Shown here: piece by piece, positions 10,560 through 21,080 of the stretch
Position numbering within the stretch: position 1 is the stretch's first letter
Layout of the letters: each line of letters opens with the position of its first letter
Source of the DNA: Branchipolynoe longqiensis
Taxonomy: Eukaryota > Annelida > Polychaeta > Phyllodocida > Polynoidae
NCBI GenBank assembly: GCA_030323885.1
Contig: CM059202.1
Location: 44,162,849-44,226,848, forward strand
Length of the DNA: 64,000 nt
Direction: 5' to 3'
Notes under the pieces: generated by a model
The model's input: only the letters and a program-made list of their open reading frames with translations
Told to the model about the DNA's origin: nothing
Database searches by the model: none
Translations under genes and position numbers: made by a program

Positions 10560-11265
10560 GCAGGCCCTATACCTTAGGCCCTATACTCTAGGCCCTATAC
10601 ATTATGCCCTATTCTTTAGGCCCTATACCTTAGGCCCTATTCTTTAGGCCCTATTCCTTAGGCCCTATTCTTTAGGCTGACCCCATTCCTTAGGCCCTAT
10701 ACTTTAGGCCCTATGCATTTGGCCCTTTACTTTAGGCCCTATGCCTTAGGCCCTATACTTTAGGCCCTATTCTTTTGGCCCTATGTTTTAGGCCATATAC
10801 TTTAGGTCTTATTCTTTAGGCCCTGTTCTGTAGGCCCTATTCTTTAGGTCCTATACATTAGGCCCTATTCCTTAGGCCCTATTCGTTTGGCCCTATACTG
10901 TAGACCCTATACATTCGGACCTATTCTCTAGGCCCTATACTTTACACCCTATTATTTACGCCCTATTCGTTAGGACCTATACTGTAGACCCCATACTTTA
11001 GGCCCTATTCTCTAGGCCCTATTATTTAGGCCCTATTATTTAGGCCCTATGCTGTAGGCCCTATTCTTTAGGCCTTATTCCATAGGCCCTATAATTTAGG
11101 CCCTATTATTTAGGCCCTATTCTTTAGGCCCTATACTGTAGACCCCATACTTTAGGCCCTATTCTCTAGGCCTGTACTTTAGGCCCTATTATTTAGGCCC
11201 TATTATTTAGGGCCTATACTGTAGGATCTATTCCTTAGGCCCTATTCCATAGGCCCTATTCTTTA
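10560..11265. repeat. 15-bp minisatellite TTAGGCCCTATTCTT
   Basis: About 45 units of TTAGGCCCTATNCTT with many single-base variants. The resemblance to telomeric TTAGGG is superficial: the unit is 15 bp and the position is interstitial. Confidence 0.9.
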
Positions 11266-12640
11266 AATGACAGGAGAAAAGCCCATCCCAAAGTAGCAGG
11301 ATTCAGGGAGACACGGAAGCCTGGGAGGGTGCGGGTAACCAAAAAAGGCAATAAGACGGGAGGGATTGGCCTTGACTGATAATAGACCGAGCCAAAAACA
11401 GATCATATGAGAGGAGTACCGAGTACATGAAAGCAAGGGAATGGAATGCACTCGGAGTAGAAGAAAGAAATACTATGACAATAGAAAAAAAAAAAATTTA
11501 ATTCTTTAAATGGGAGCTGAATGCACTGCTAGACTAACAACAAATAAATTAATTTAAAAACCTGATAAATTAATCAAAATACATTTACACTGATAATTCA
11601 AGTGGCACACTCGTAGAGGGTATACATGCTAGGCATGATACATACAGGAGGTGAACATTAAACTTAAAATAAAAAGCTAATGACCACTAACATAGCAAGG
11701 TGAAGGCAGTCAAGGCAAATAACTATAGGTAATCAAACAACGAACCAATTGTAGAACTAACTGTCTCACCGAGGGTAGGGAGATGTGGGAGAATGCTTTC
11801 AAACAGAGAAAGAATGCAGGCAGTAGATAGCTACACAACAAGTGATAAAACAAGGGGAACCACAAGACTATTACTGTCTATCGATGAAAACAAGTCATTA
11901 GATTTAACCATTATGGGCAGCATAAATACACCCATTACAAACAAATATATCAAATAAATCAATAAAAAAAGCTGACTTTGCACTTTAAACCAATTGCCTT
12001 CTGAAGACCAAACCTGGTAGGTCTTTTTGTTTGTTATTGATTACATCTGTTGATTAAGCGGAGGAAATTTAAATCACTGATAATAAATCAAGCGATTCAG
12101 CGCTGAGCAAAACAATACTGCATGCCTTGGTACGTGTTATGTGATGCAAAGAAATGCGCAAATTAGCAAAAGTGCCTGTAATAAAATGCCTTTTGCTGTG
12201 TTGTCTTAATATACAGAACAAATAGGCCCTAATTTGGGTATCAAAATAAAGAGTAAAGCTTTACTTCATTCACAGTGCTTTCTGGGTATTTTATGATTTA
12301 AACATGCACCAAAATAGGAGTTTTAGAAAACTAGCAATTTTTCCTGATTTTCATACTTTCTTCCAGCGTTATCTAAGTAGTACTGCTGGTGTCTATTCTG
12401 AGTCTGGGTGCTAGTCTAGTGGGGCGGGGGTTAAGCCTGATGTTTCCACTTAATCCCGCGGATTGTGAATGTCGGATTCGAAGGACGGACGTGTTTGTTG
12501 TAGCAGCGTTCCTGAAATCGAAGGAGACCGGACGGAATAGCAGAGTAGATATAGCGGAGCACCCGTTCCCCATCCGAGAGGTCCATGGATCAGGTCCCTG
12601 TGTTAGTTTTGTCAAGCTATGAGTTTATGCCATGTTTTAA
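11266..12640. other. Unassigned AT-rich stretch
   Basis: I recognise no gene. A segment around 11880-11930 (GATGAAAACAAGTCATTAG) resembles part of SINE family B at 6975-7030. The overlapping frames at 12373-12622 on both strands have no recognisable product. Confidence 0.45.
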
Positions 12641-13010
12641 ATGAATATATTAGGTTGATGATGATAATCTACTTTACGTTAGTTTGATCTAACTTGTATC
12701 TTACAGGGTTAGTAGGTTGGTTACTGTAATCTACTTTACGTTAGTTTGATCTAACTTGTATCTCACAGGGTTATTAGGTTGTTTATTGTAATCTACTTTA
12801 CGTTAGTTTGATCTAACTTGTATCTCACAGGGTTAGTAGGTTGGTTATTGTAATCTACTTTACGTTAGTTTGATCTAACTTGTATCTCACAGGGTTATTA
12901 GGTTGGTTATTGTAATCTACTTTACGTTAGTTTGATCTAACTTGTATCTTACAGGGTTAGTAGGTTGGTTAGTGTAATCTACTTTACGTTAGTTTTCAGT
13001 CAATGTTATT
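12641..13010. repeat. 62-bp minisatellite within a TTAA MITE relict
   Basis: Five to six units read AATCTACTTTACGTTAGTTT, GATCTAACTTGTATCTCAC and AGGGTTAGTAGGTTGGTTAT. The start of the unit matches the MITE interior, where a single-copy stretch near 31710-31750 runs through ATAATCTACCTTACTTTTAG to GAAGTAAC. The right flank (about 13010-13080) continues as diverged MITE sequence. Confidence 0.75.
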
Positions 13011-13254
13011 TTAATAGTGCTAAGTTAATTGTTGTCATTATCTAGTTTACTTTAGTCTGAAATAATTCTTGTATTAATTGTCCAGTTTTGGCTCAAGTTT
13101 GTATCGTTCGATGAAACTATAAAATGTCCTAACCATAAGCTCTGGCCTATCTAGGAGCCTGCAGCGACCTCTCAGGCAACCAGCCACATGGACACGTGGG
13201 CGTGAACAGGGTGATTGCATCAGGCAGCCCAGGTGGTGTAATAGTTACCACACT

Positions 13255-13465
13255 ACCCAGAATGAGTTGAGCGTCTGCCTCCCGTTCTAGTACCGTGTGG
13301 GATTCGAACTCCAGGGTTCGAACCATGACCGTGGCAATGACTTACAAATTGATACTTGTCACTACCTAGCCTGGCGCTCGGCATTACTAGGATAGGGCAA
13401 GGAGCAGTGGAATGAGGAAGACCAAGTTTCCGCTGCTTAATCAACTAATGTACAACAACAAACAA
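13255..13465 (+). mobile_element. tRNA-derived SINE, family A (type 2)
   Basis: The head is GAATGAGTTGAGCGTC with a B-box-like GGGATTCGAACTCC, the body GGCGCTCGGCATTACTAGG, and the 3' end GCTTAATCAACTAATGTAC followed by AACAACAAACAAA. It shares the head of type 1 with a different 3' half. Confidence 0.75.
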
Positions 13466-13604
13466 ATTGTGGATTCGAATGTGGCTGTAGGTGCAATATT
13501 TCCCACTTCGACGTTGACTTGATGGGGGGTTCGCCACCTGGTGGTCACTGGCTGCAGCATTCCACTTGCACCACTAGGCATGCGCACATCCTACAGACCT
13601 GGGT

Positions 13605-14214
13605 CAGAGAGCGTGTATATAAACAGATGAGAGGGACAACTGTCATACTAGACCCTGTAACAGCTGCCGACTGTGGCACTCCAAGTGGTGGTTGTGTGAA
13701 CAACATTGGCAAATCAAGCTTGTCAATGGCAGTGAGCAATCTTCATACAGAAAACGTTAAATATCTCTAAAACTACAACACCTAGAAACAAACTGATTGA
13801 TTATATTAAACAAGATTATATTAAATGGATATGGTTAGGGTTCTGGATTTCTATTAATTTGGAATAAAACTGACGTTTTTCACTACGCGTACGGCAAACT
13901 CAAGGCATTGTAAATGGCGGTGAGCAATCTTATATCAGAGACCTAAAGTGAAATATCTCTAAAACCACATGACCTAGACACACAACCGCTTGGAACACAT
14001 ATAGAAAAACATGTTCACCACAAAGGATTATATTAAATTGATAAGGTTAGGCTTCTGCATTCTATTAATTTTGAATAAAAACAAATGTTTTGCACTGCAT
14101 GTACCGTCAAACTCAAAGCTTGTTCAACACTAACCGCCAGGAACGCCACTGTAGCCTGTGTTACCGATTTTCGCGGGAGTTGTCCCTCTCATCTGTTTAT
14201 ATACACGCTCTCTG
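13605..14214. mobile_element. Inverted-repeat element with ~187-bp satellite core
   Basis: A perfect 37-bp inverted repeat (13605-13641 and 14178-14214, starting CAGAGAGCGTGTATAT) bounds the element, and CCTGGGT occurs directly outside both ends (13598-13604 and 14215-14221), a probable 7-bp target duplication. The interior is about two units of the satellite also found at 27700-29260 and 36390-36780, recognised by AAATATCTCTAAAACCAC, GATTATATTAAAT and GGTTAGGGTTCTG in this orientation. No transposase is encoded. Confidence 0.75.
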
Positions 14215-14295
14215 CCTGGGTTGAAGAAACGAATACGCTCGGGGTGGACAAAATGGTGGCTTAATCTGAAACCTAATATTTTTTTTCAATAACCG

Positions 14296-14601
14296 ATAGA
14301 AGTACAGCAAACTAGGATTTAAAGTATTTTATGATTGTAGAAGCTGAAAATCTGGATTATTAAAAAAAAAGTATTAAAACAACACGTAGGAATTGTAACG
14401 GTAGCTGTTATACTACAGGTACCAGCACAGATGTGACGTCATCGCTCCTAGCAAACCCCAGCCAAGAGGTGGGTTACTGGGGTCGGATCGTTGTGCACAC
14501 TGCACGTGTATTTCTCGACTCCACTTGCGGTGTTCGATTTGAAATTCTGACAACTCAGGTGACCCGAGTCGCCCGGGCCGTGTTAATCGATTACGGCCTA
14601 G
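14296..14601 (+). repeat. Dispersed repeat, inverted partner at 20250-20560
   Basis: Shared blocks include AGGATTTAAAGTATTTTATG, GGTAGCTGTTAT, GATGTGACGTCATCGCTC, GGGTTACT and TTCGATTTGAAATTCTGAC, then GTGTTAATCGATTACGGCC. The partner is in the opposite orientation about 5.7 kb away. I see no terminal structure and no coding frame. Confidence 0.65.
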
Positions 14602-14879
14602 GATGACGTCCATGTTGTGTAATGTAGAGACGGCTGCACTTATTAAACACTTGTTGCTGCATAGAAGAGAATACTAAGTGCGTTTAACAGCATCTTTCAC
14701 TGCTGCAAATCATACAAACCTTCCGTGGCCATCATTTCGGTGTGCACACCAAAATTAGGTTATGCCATCTGTGCGTTGACGTGGTGACGCGTTTATGCGC
14801 AGATGTAAGGTTTCTTGTGGGTCCTTAGCGATATGCACATAAACATCGAGCAAAGGCCGCGCTCCCACAATGCACCAGT

Positions 14880-16970
14880 GGGTGTTGAGGGGGTGTGTAA
14901 GTGAATGGGTGTGTGAATGTGTGTGACTGCATGTGGGGTTGAGTGTGAGTGAGTGTGTGAGTGTGTGTGTGTGGGTGTAAGTGTGAGTTGGTGTGTGGGT
15001 GCATGAGTGTGTGTGGGTGAATATGAGTGTGTGTGGGTGTGTGAGTGTAGGGTTGTGGGTGTGATGTGAGTGTGGTGTGAGGTGTGTGGTGTGGGGTGTG
15101 TGTGAGTGTGAGTTGTGTGTAGTGTGTGTGTGAGTGTGGTGATGAGATGTGATTGTGTGTGTGAGTGTGTGTGAGTGTGTGATGTGGTTGTGAGTGTGTG
15201 AGTTGGTGTGTGGGTGTGGGTGTGGGGGTGTGGGTGTGAGTTTGAGTTGGTGTGTGGGTGTGGGTGTGGGGGTGTAGGTGTGAGTGTGAGTTGGTGTGTG
15301 GGTGCATGAGTGTGTGTGTGAATATGAGTGTGCATGTGTATGTTAGTGTGTGAGTGTATGTGATTGTGTGAGTGTATGTGAGTGTGTGTGAGCATGTGAG
15401 TGTGTCTGATTGTGTGAGTGTATGTGATTGTGTGAATATATGTGAGTGTGTGTGAGTGTGTGAGTGCATGTGATTTTGTTTGAGTGTGTGAGTGTGTGAT
15501 TGTTTGTGAGTGTAGGCGTGTGTGGGTGTTAGTGTGTGTGAGTGTATGTGAGTGTTGTAGTGTAGTGTGTCATGTGAGTGTATGTGGGTGGGTGAGCCTG
15601 TGAGTGTGTCTGATTGTGTGAGTGTATGTGATTGTGTGAATGTATGTGAGTGTAGGTGAGTGTGTGAGGGTATGTTAGTATGTGTGAGTGTATGTTTAGT
15701 GTGTGTGAGTGTGTGTGAGTGTATGTTTAGTGTGTGTGAGTGTGTTAGTGTGTAAGTGTGTGTTAGTGTATGTGATTGTGTTCGAGTGTGTGAGTGTATG
15801 GTAGTGTGTGTGAGTGTGTGAGTGTTTATGAGTGTGTGTGAGTGGATGAGTAGATGTGTATGCGTGTAGTAGTGTGTGGAGTGTATGCTGAGGGTCTGGA
15901 GTGTAAGTAGATGGTAAGTGTGATTGTGCTTGAGTGTGTGAGGTATCTTAGTGTGCTGTGAGTGTATGTTAGTGGTGTGTGAGTAGTGTGAGTGTGCGTG
16001 ATGATTGTTGTGTGTGTGAGTTATGTAGTGTGTGATTGGAGGTGTAAGTGTATGTTAGTGAGTGTGAGTGTATGTCAGTGTGAGAGTGTGTGTGATTGTG
16101 CTTGAGTGTGTGAGTGTATGGTAGTGTGTGTCGACGGGTCAATGTGAAGTGTGTGAAGTGTATTTAGTGGTGTGACGTGTTAAACTGAGTTGTCGTGATA
16201 TGATGCAAGTCCAGCTAGCGCTAGTTGGTTAGTGTAGTGTGAGTATATAGTGTGAAGCTGTGTGATTGTGTTGAGTGTGTGAGTGTATGTTCAGTAGTGT
16301 TGCAGTGTAATGTCGTGTACTGTCAGTGTGTGCATGTGTGTGATTGTGTTTGAGTGGGTGAGTGTATGTTAGTGTGTGTGAGTGTGTGTGTGTATATCAG
16401 TGTGTGAGTGTGTGTGATTGTGTTTGAGTGTGTGACTGTATGTTAGTGTGTGTGAGTGTATGTCAGTGTATGTCAGTGTGTGATTGTCTTTGAGTGTGTG
16501 AGTGTATGCTAGTGTGTGTGAGTGTATGTTAGTGTGTGTGAGTGTATGTGAGTGTATGTTCAGTGTGTGAGTGTATGTCAGTGTGTGTGAGTGTGTGAGT
16601 GTATGTTAGTGTGTGAGTGTATGTGGGTGTATGTCAGTGTGTGAGTGTGTGATTGTGTTTGAGTGGGTGAGTGTATCTTAGTGTGTGAGTGTATGTCAGT
16701 GTATGTCAGTGTGTGAGTGTGTGATTGTGTTTCTGTGTGAGTGTATGTGAATGTGGGTGTGTAAGTGTATGTTAGTGTGTGTGAGTGTATGTCAGTGTAT
16801 GTCAGTGTGTGAGTGTGTGATTGTGCTTGAGTGTGTGAGTGTATGGTAGTGTGTGATTGTGTTTGAGTGGGTGAGTGTATGTTAGTGTGTGTGAGTGTGT
16901 GATTGTGCTTGAGTGTATGTTAGTGTGTGTGAGTGTATGTGAGTATATGTCAGTGTGTGAGTGTGTGTGA
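14880..16970. repeat. TGTGAGTG-type array
   Basis: A 2.1-kb irregular array of TGTGAGTG, TGTATGT, TTAGTGTG and TGATTGTG words. The left third is richer in GTGGGTGTG. It is interrupted near 16120-16320 by more complex sequence. The minus-strand His/Thr ORFs are artefacts of the repeat. It ends directly against a relict RT gene at about 16975. Confidence 0.9.
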
Positions 16971-17464
16971 TAGAGTGTTGGCCGAGAAATGTTTTATTAA
17001 TAAGAAATTACCTAACGAGCTTGACTGCGGTTATCTCAGCTGCGCAGACAGCTGCCCTGTATGTGTTCATAATGTCTTTGCCGTCTCCAAGTCTAGCGGG
17101 GAAAGCCTCCGGACGATAGTCGACTGCAGTAAACCGAATCATCTCTCGGTGAACAATTTTGTAAATGAAGTTTCTTGCTCCTTCTCCTCTAGAGGTGTTG
17201 ACGACCTTGCAGAGGGTTTGTGCGAGGCGATTATATCGCCATTGTTGACATTAAGGATCCCTATCGGGCTATTATAGTATTAGCATCTATCCACTTTACC
17301 GCTAGGGGAAAGCCATTCACTGGGATTTGGGGGGTTGGAATGGCCCCGAAATATTTGTTGATAACCGGCTATGTATGGCCTTTCTTCAAACCCTTATACC
17401 TTTAATCGGATTTCCGATTTTGTGGTTCGCTGTGGAACTAGGGAAGGTGTCGATAGGTCTGTTA

Positions 17465-18501
17465 TATCCCTGTCACACTATGGCGTAACAGGCCAGTGAG
17501 TGGGCAACGTAAAAATCACTTTTTTACGTCGAGATATGTCGAGATACGCTGAAATTCTCTGTGTTTCAGGGCCAAATTGGACGTCAGTGCAACATAGTGG
17601 ATGTAGGCGAAACGTCAGTCCAACATAGTTGTAATGTGTCTCAATGAGTTAGAACATCAACAAGAAAAAATGGTCGAACATAGCTAACGAGCCTCGAGCC
17701 CTAGCATCAGCTTAGCATAGGACTTGTGTAATTACACCCGCCCTAAAGTAGCTGTGTGTGACTCTGATGTAATTTGTAATGTGAGTCAACGTCAGGCCCA
17801 TGAGTGAGCAGCGTCAGTCTAACGACAGACCAGCGTGCTCAGCGTAAGGACAGTGAGTGCTCAACACGCTCGACATGACCGTAATTGATGCCTTTATATA
17901 CTCGAAGGCAAAACTTTTGCACCACGTTCACACCATGTTCACACCACGTTCGCTTACGTTCGAAGAACGTTGGCGCACGTTACATACATTATGCGTGCAC
18001 CAGCCATTCGTCAACTATGTGGAATACGTCAAGACATGTTGGACTTACTTTAGAATAATGTTAGACACACGTCAGAGACACGTTAGACCTACGTCGAGAT
18101 ACGTTAACACCACGTTGTCAGTGCGTGGGCTGCATGTTCCTCCAGGCTCTCCATCAGTCTACCGTAAGATGACGTAGCTCGACATAGACTGACATAGCTC
18201 TAACGAACGTCTAACGTATCTCGACATAAGCCTAACGTAAGGGCAACGTAAGCCCAACATAACCGAAAGTAATGGCCTTACGTCAAGCTAATTCGAAAGT
18301 TTTGGGTATGTCCAGAACCTTGACGTGTGTCACCATATCTCAACGTAACTCTATGTAACTCGACGTATCTCAGCATATCTTGAAGTAAGTCGAAGTAGGC
18401 TTAACAAACGAGTAACATATCTCAAAGCATCTCGATGTAATGGCCAAATTTCACATACGCCGGCTTACGCTACCGCATTACGTCATAGTGTGACAGGGGT
18501 A
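17465..18501. mobile_element. PIF/Harbinger-like MITE 3, inserted in RT relict
   Basis: This 1037-bp element is flanked by TTA at 17462-17464 and 18502-18504, with ends TATCCCTGTCACACTATGGC and CATAGTGTGACAGGGGTA. The interior is rich in AACGTA, TACGTC and CATATC words and is related to MITE 1. It lies within the codons just before the YLDDF box of the host RT. Confidence 0.85.
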
Positions 18502-18842
18502 TTAATTACCTCGACGACTTCGCCGTTATTGGCTCCTCGTTCAATGAATGTGTGATAAAACAAGGTATCGTTGCATCCATATTGAGAAGGCTAGGCTTCT
18601 ATCTGAGTTAACACAAACTATTAGCTCCGTCCCAGTATACCAGGTTCTTGGGCATAGATATCGACAGTGTTGAATCACAGTTACGGTTGCCTGATGACAA
18701 ACTTTGTAAATTAAAGAGTCACTTTTTATCCTTCTAAGCTTAAGGATTTGGAGCGCCTCGGTGGGCGCCTCACACACTGCTCCACAGTCGTCCGGGGGCC
18801 GCTCTTTCTAAACCAGGGTATATGACGCTATAAGACAACTAA

Positions 18843-19412
18843 TGGTGCTGTCACATTACAACACTTCTCGGCAACGCGCGTCGACGTATGTGATTTTTTA
18901 GCGGAACGTCGGGATACATCAGGAAGCGTTACAAGTGCGTTAGGCGCGCATTGGTATTCGTTGATGGTCGACGAGGGTCGGCATCGCTCGTCATCGCACG
19001 TCGAAAGTTTTGCACTTGCACAAAACTTTCGACGTGCGACGATGCGCGGGTGCCAACATTATGGCAACGTTAGGAGCTCGTCGAGATACGTTAGAGGCGC
19101 TGGAATAATGTTATGCGAATGCTACGCACACGCCGCGCGCACATGAGGGTCGTTCCCACACGTTGCGCCAAACTGTTGCTTTGTTTGTTTGTTATTGTTT
19201 TACATCCTAGCAACATCTAAGGTCATAACAGGACGGTGAGCCAAACCTTTTTGGGGTTTTTTCTCACGCATCGATATACTTTACCACAACGTCGGAGCAT
19301 GCTACCAACACGTTGCGCTGATGTCAAACTTGTTCCCACCACGCCGAAAAGTTTGATGTTTTTTGTGTGTTGGCGGTGCGCCGGCGAGAAGCATTGTAAT
19401 GTGACAGGGCCA
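18843..19412. mobile_element. PIF/Harbinger-like MITE 4, inserted in RT relict
   Basis: This 570-bp element is flanked by TAA at 18840-18842 and 19413-19415, with ends TGGTGCTGTCACATTAC and GTAATGTGACAGGGCCA. A strong internal palindrome spans about 18992-19045, with arms containing CACGTCGAAAGTTTTG. A SINE family A tail (about 19175-19240) lies inside it, so at least three insertions are nested here. Confidence 0.8.
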
Positions 19413-19609
19413 TAAAGAAGCCATAACATAAGTTCCGCCTCAACGACGAGTTTAAATCAGAGCTCCGGTGGTGGCTCGAGTTTGTTGACAAATTTAACGG
19501 CTTTGCAAAGCTTCTCGGTTCACATACTAGCCTACTGCTATTGAGGATTTGCGTGAAACGATTAGCACCACGTGATCAGTGCCTCTTCGGCTATCATGGT
19601 TGGATAGAA

Positions 19610-20150
19610 AGTACAGCATAACACTGCCGATGCGGCAGCAGTGTTAAAGCCGCATAGTCCGATGAAGCATCAACTTGTCAAAATCAAAACAATTATCTAG
19701 ATTTGATTCTACATATCTAACTTACATACTGATGCACTTATTAAGTATGTGTTGCCGCAAGAAGGGAACGCCGAGTCGATTTAATAGAACCTGTTGCTGC
19801 AGAAGCCTATGGTATCAGAGTTTTGGTGTGCTTGCCAAAATTATTTTCACATGTTTGAATTTCAAATATCTCAAAAGTTAGCCATATCAATTAAAAGTTA
19901 CTTCAAACTAAAGTGAGGTAGATTATAACGATCAATTTAATATACTTATCTAAAAAAAAATGTCAGAAACTCAAAACCATCGGACTATGCAACTTTAATA
20001 TCGCTTGGATTTGGGGTTTAATTTGACCAAATTTCACTTTTTTTAGTAAGCTATTCTCATAAATAACATTATTTCAACCCCCGATTGAATATTCATGGTT
20101 CTAAATAACATAATTAGATCGTAGCAGTGAATAGATTTGTGCTTTTTGTT
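19610..20150. mobile_element. GC-rich MITE relict, split by a TTAA MITE
   Basis: The left part, CACTGCCGATGCGGCAGCAG then TGTTAA, and the right part, TATCGCTTGGATTTGGGG then TTAATTTGACCAAATTTCAC, match the continuous GC-rich MITE sequence at 2280-2350. The TTAA MITE at 19648-19994 sits between them. The outer ends are not the GGGGCC type and are uncertain. Confidence 0.6.
19648..19994 (+). mobile_element. TTAA-flanked MITE, complete 347-bp copy
   Basis: It is bounded by TTAA at 19644-19647 and 19995-19998. The ends are AGCCGCATAGTCCGATGAAG and CATCGGACTATGCAACT, imperfect inverted repeats. The interior includes ATTTGATTCTACATATCTAA, GAACCTGTTGCTGCAGAAG and GGTAGATTATAACGATCAA. It is the best reference copy in the window. 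No ORF. TTAA targeting suggests piggyBac-type mobilisation. Confidence 0.85.
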
Positions 20151-20249
20151 TTATTTACATACAGTTGATAGTAGAATGAACTGCTTCTATCCAACCACGA
20201 GCCAGGAGAAGTTTGATGCCTACATCACACGCAAGTCCTCAATATGGCC

Positions 20250-20560
20250 GTAATCGATTAACACAACCCGAGCGACTCGGGTCACCCGAGTCGTCAGAAT
20301 TTCAAATCGAACACTGTGAGTAGAGTCGACAAATACACGTGCCATGTGCAAAACGATCCGACGACCCAAGTAACCCACCTCCTAGCTGCGGTTGGCTACA
20401 AGCGATGACGTCACATTTGCGCTGGTACCGTCCTGCTAGATAACAGCTACCAGTACCAGTCATACATATTTTTTTTAAAGAATAACTTAGATTAATGAAA
20501 TGGAAATATAGCTAAACTAGGCCATCATAAAATACTTTAAATCCTATTTTGCTGTAGTGA
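20250..20560 (-). repeat. Dispersed repeat, inverted partner of 14296-14601
   Basis: It is the reverse complement of the 14.3-14.6 kb repeat with moderate divergence: GGCCGTAATCGATTAACAC at one end and AAATACTTTAAATCCTATTT near the other. No function is evident. Confidence 0.65.
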
Positions 20561-20566
20561 ATTAAT

Positions 20567-20765
20567 TTTGGCAAACACGCCAAAACTCTGACCCCATAGG
20601 CATCTGCAGAAACAGGTTCTATTCAATTGCCTCGGTATTCCCTTCCGTGTGGTGACAAATGTTTAATAAGTGCACCAGTATCTAAGTTAGACATGTAGAA
20701 TCACATTTAGATAGTTGTTTTGGTTCTGAAAATTTGATATTTTCATCGGACTATGCAGCTTGAAA
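20567..20765 (-). mobile_element. TTAA MITE, partial copy
   Basis: It contains TTTTGGCAAACACGCC, GTGCACCAGTATCTAAGTTA and TTTTCATCGGACTATGCAGC. It shows the single-copy form of the segment amplified as the 38-bp minisatellite at 874-1704. Confidence 0.75.
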
Positions 20766-20880
20766 CAACGGTGGCCCTTATTTGCTGCTGTGTTGTCTGG
20801 TGCTCGGCATTACTAGGATAGCGCACGAACTGATCACTGAACACAGTGGCCGAATCCGCAGAGTGCCGATGTCCCGTGCA

Positions 20881-21080
20881 AAAGGTCGTTGGTGCCCAAC
20901 CCTAATACAAATAAGTTAATGAGAGCTCCGATTTACAAAGGAAGTGTCATGTGGAATGAGCTCCCAACCAAAACCAGAGAAGCGGGTTCGATCCTTGCCT
21001 TTAAAAATGCATACAGAGCTCACCTGGTTATTCAGGCCCAAAACCTGGCACTGCAAATATATAATACGACCTGCTGAACA
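20881..21080 (+). pseudogene. C-terminal fragment of a LINE reverse transcriptase
   Basis: The frame at 20889-21077 encodes APIYKGSVMWNELPTK followed by AFKNAYRAHL. The pattern of a short basic lead, 'G..MWN.LP', then 'S...FK...R.HL' is typical of the extreme C-terminus of CR1/jockey-like LINE polyproteins. No upstream RT motifs adjoin it, so this is a 5'-truncated remnant of a family different from the LINE at 22.1-26.3 kb. Confidence 0.5.

Larger units (their letters stand above)
16976..19570 (+). pseudogene. Relict DIRS-type reverse transcriptase/RNase H, split by two MITEs
   Basis: Three segments in order read as a DIRS-1-like RT. 16976-17464 carries LRTIVDCSKPNHLSVNNF, VDDLAEGL and the motif A region YIAIVDIKDPYRAI, with a frameshift near 17220. 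18505-18842 carries the catalytic YLDDF box, then FNECVIKQG, FLGIDIDS and LRLPDDKLCKLKSHF. 19416-19570 carries the RNase H lead-in FRLNDEFKSELRWWLEF. Two Harbinger-like MITEs separate them; removing each with one TSD copy leaves the frame continuous. Stops and frameshifts mark it as dead. Neither Gag, recombinase nor termini are recognised. The family call rests on motif pattern alone. Confidence 0.75.

Noticed and set aside
10560..11265. Interstitial telomere repeat
   Set aside because: The unit is 15 bp (TTAGGCCCTATNCTT), not TTAGGG.
14793..15469. Overlapping minus-strand His/Thr-rich ORFs of 200 and 214 codons
   Set aside because: Same artefact from the TGTGAGTG array; two frames are open at once, which real genes rarely show.
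16933..17405. Host protein-coding gene
   Set aside because: The translation contains RT motif A and continues, across a MITE, into a YLDDF box; it is a retroelement relict.
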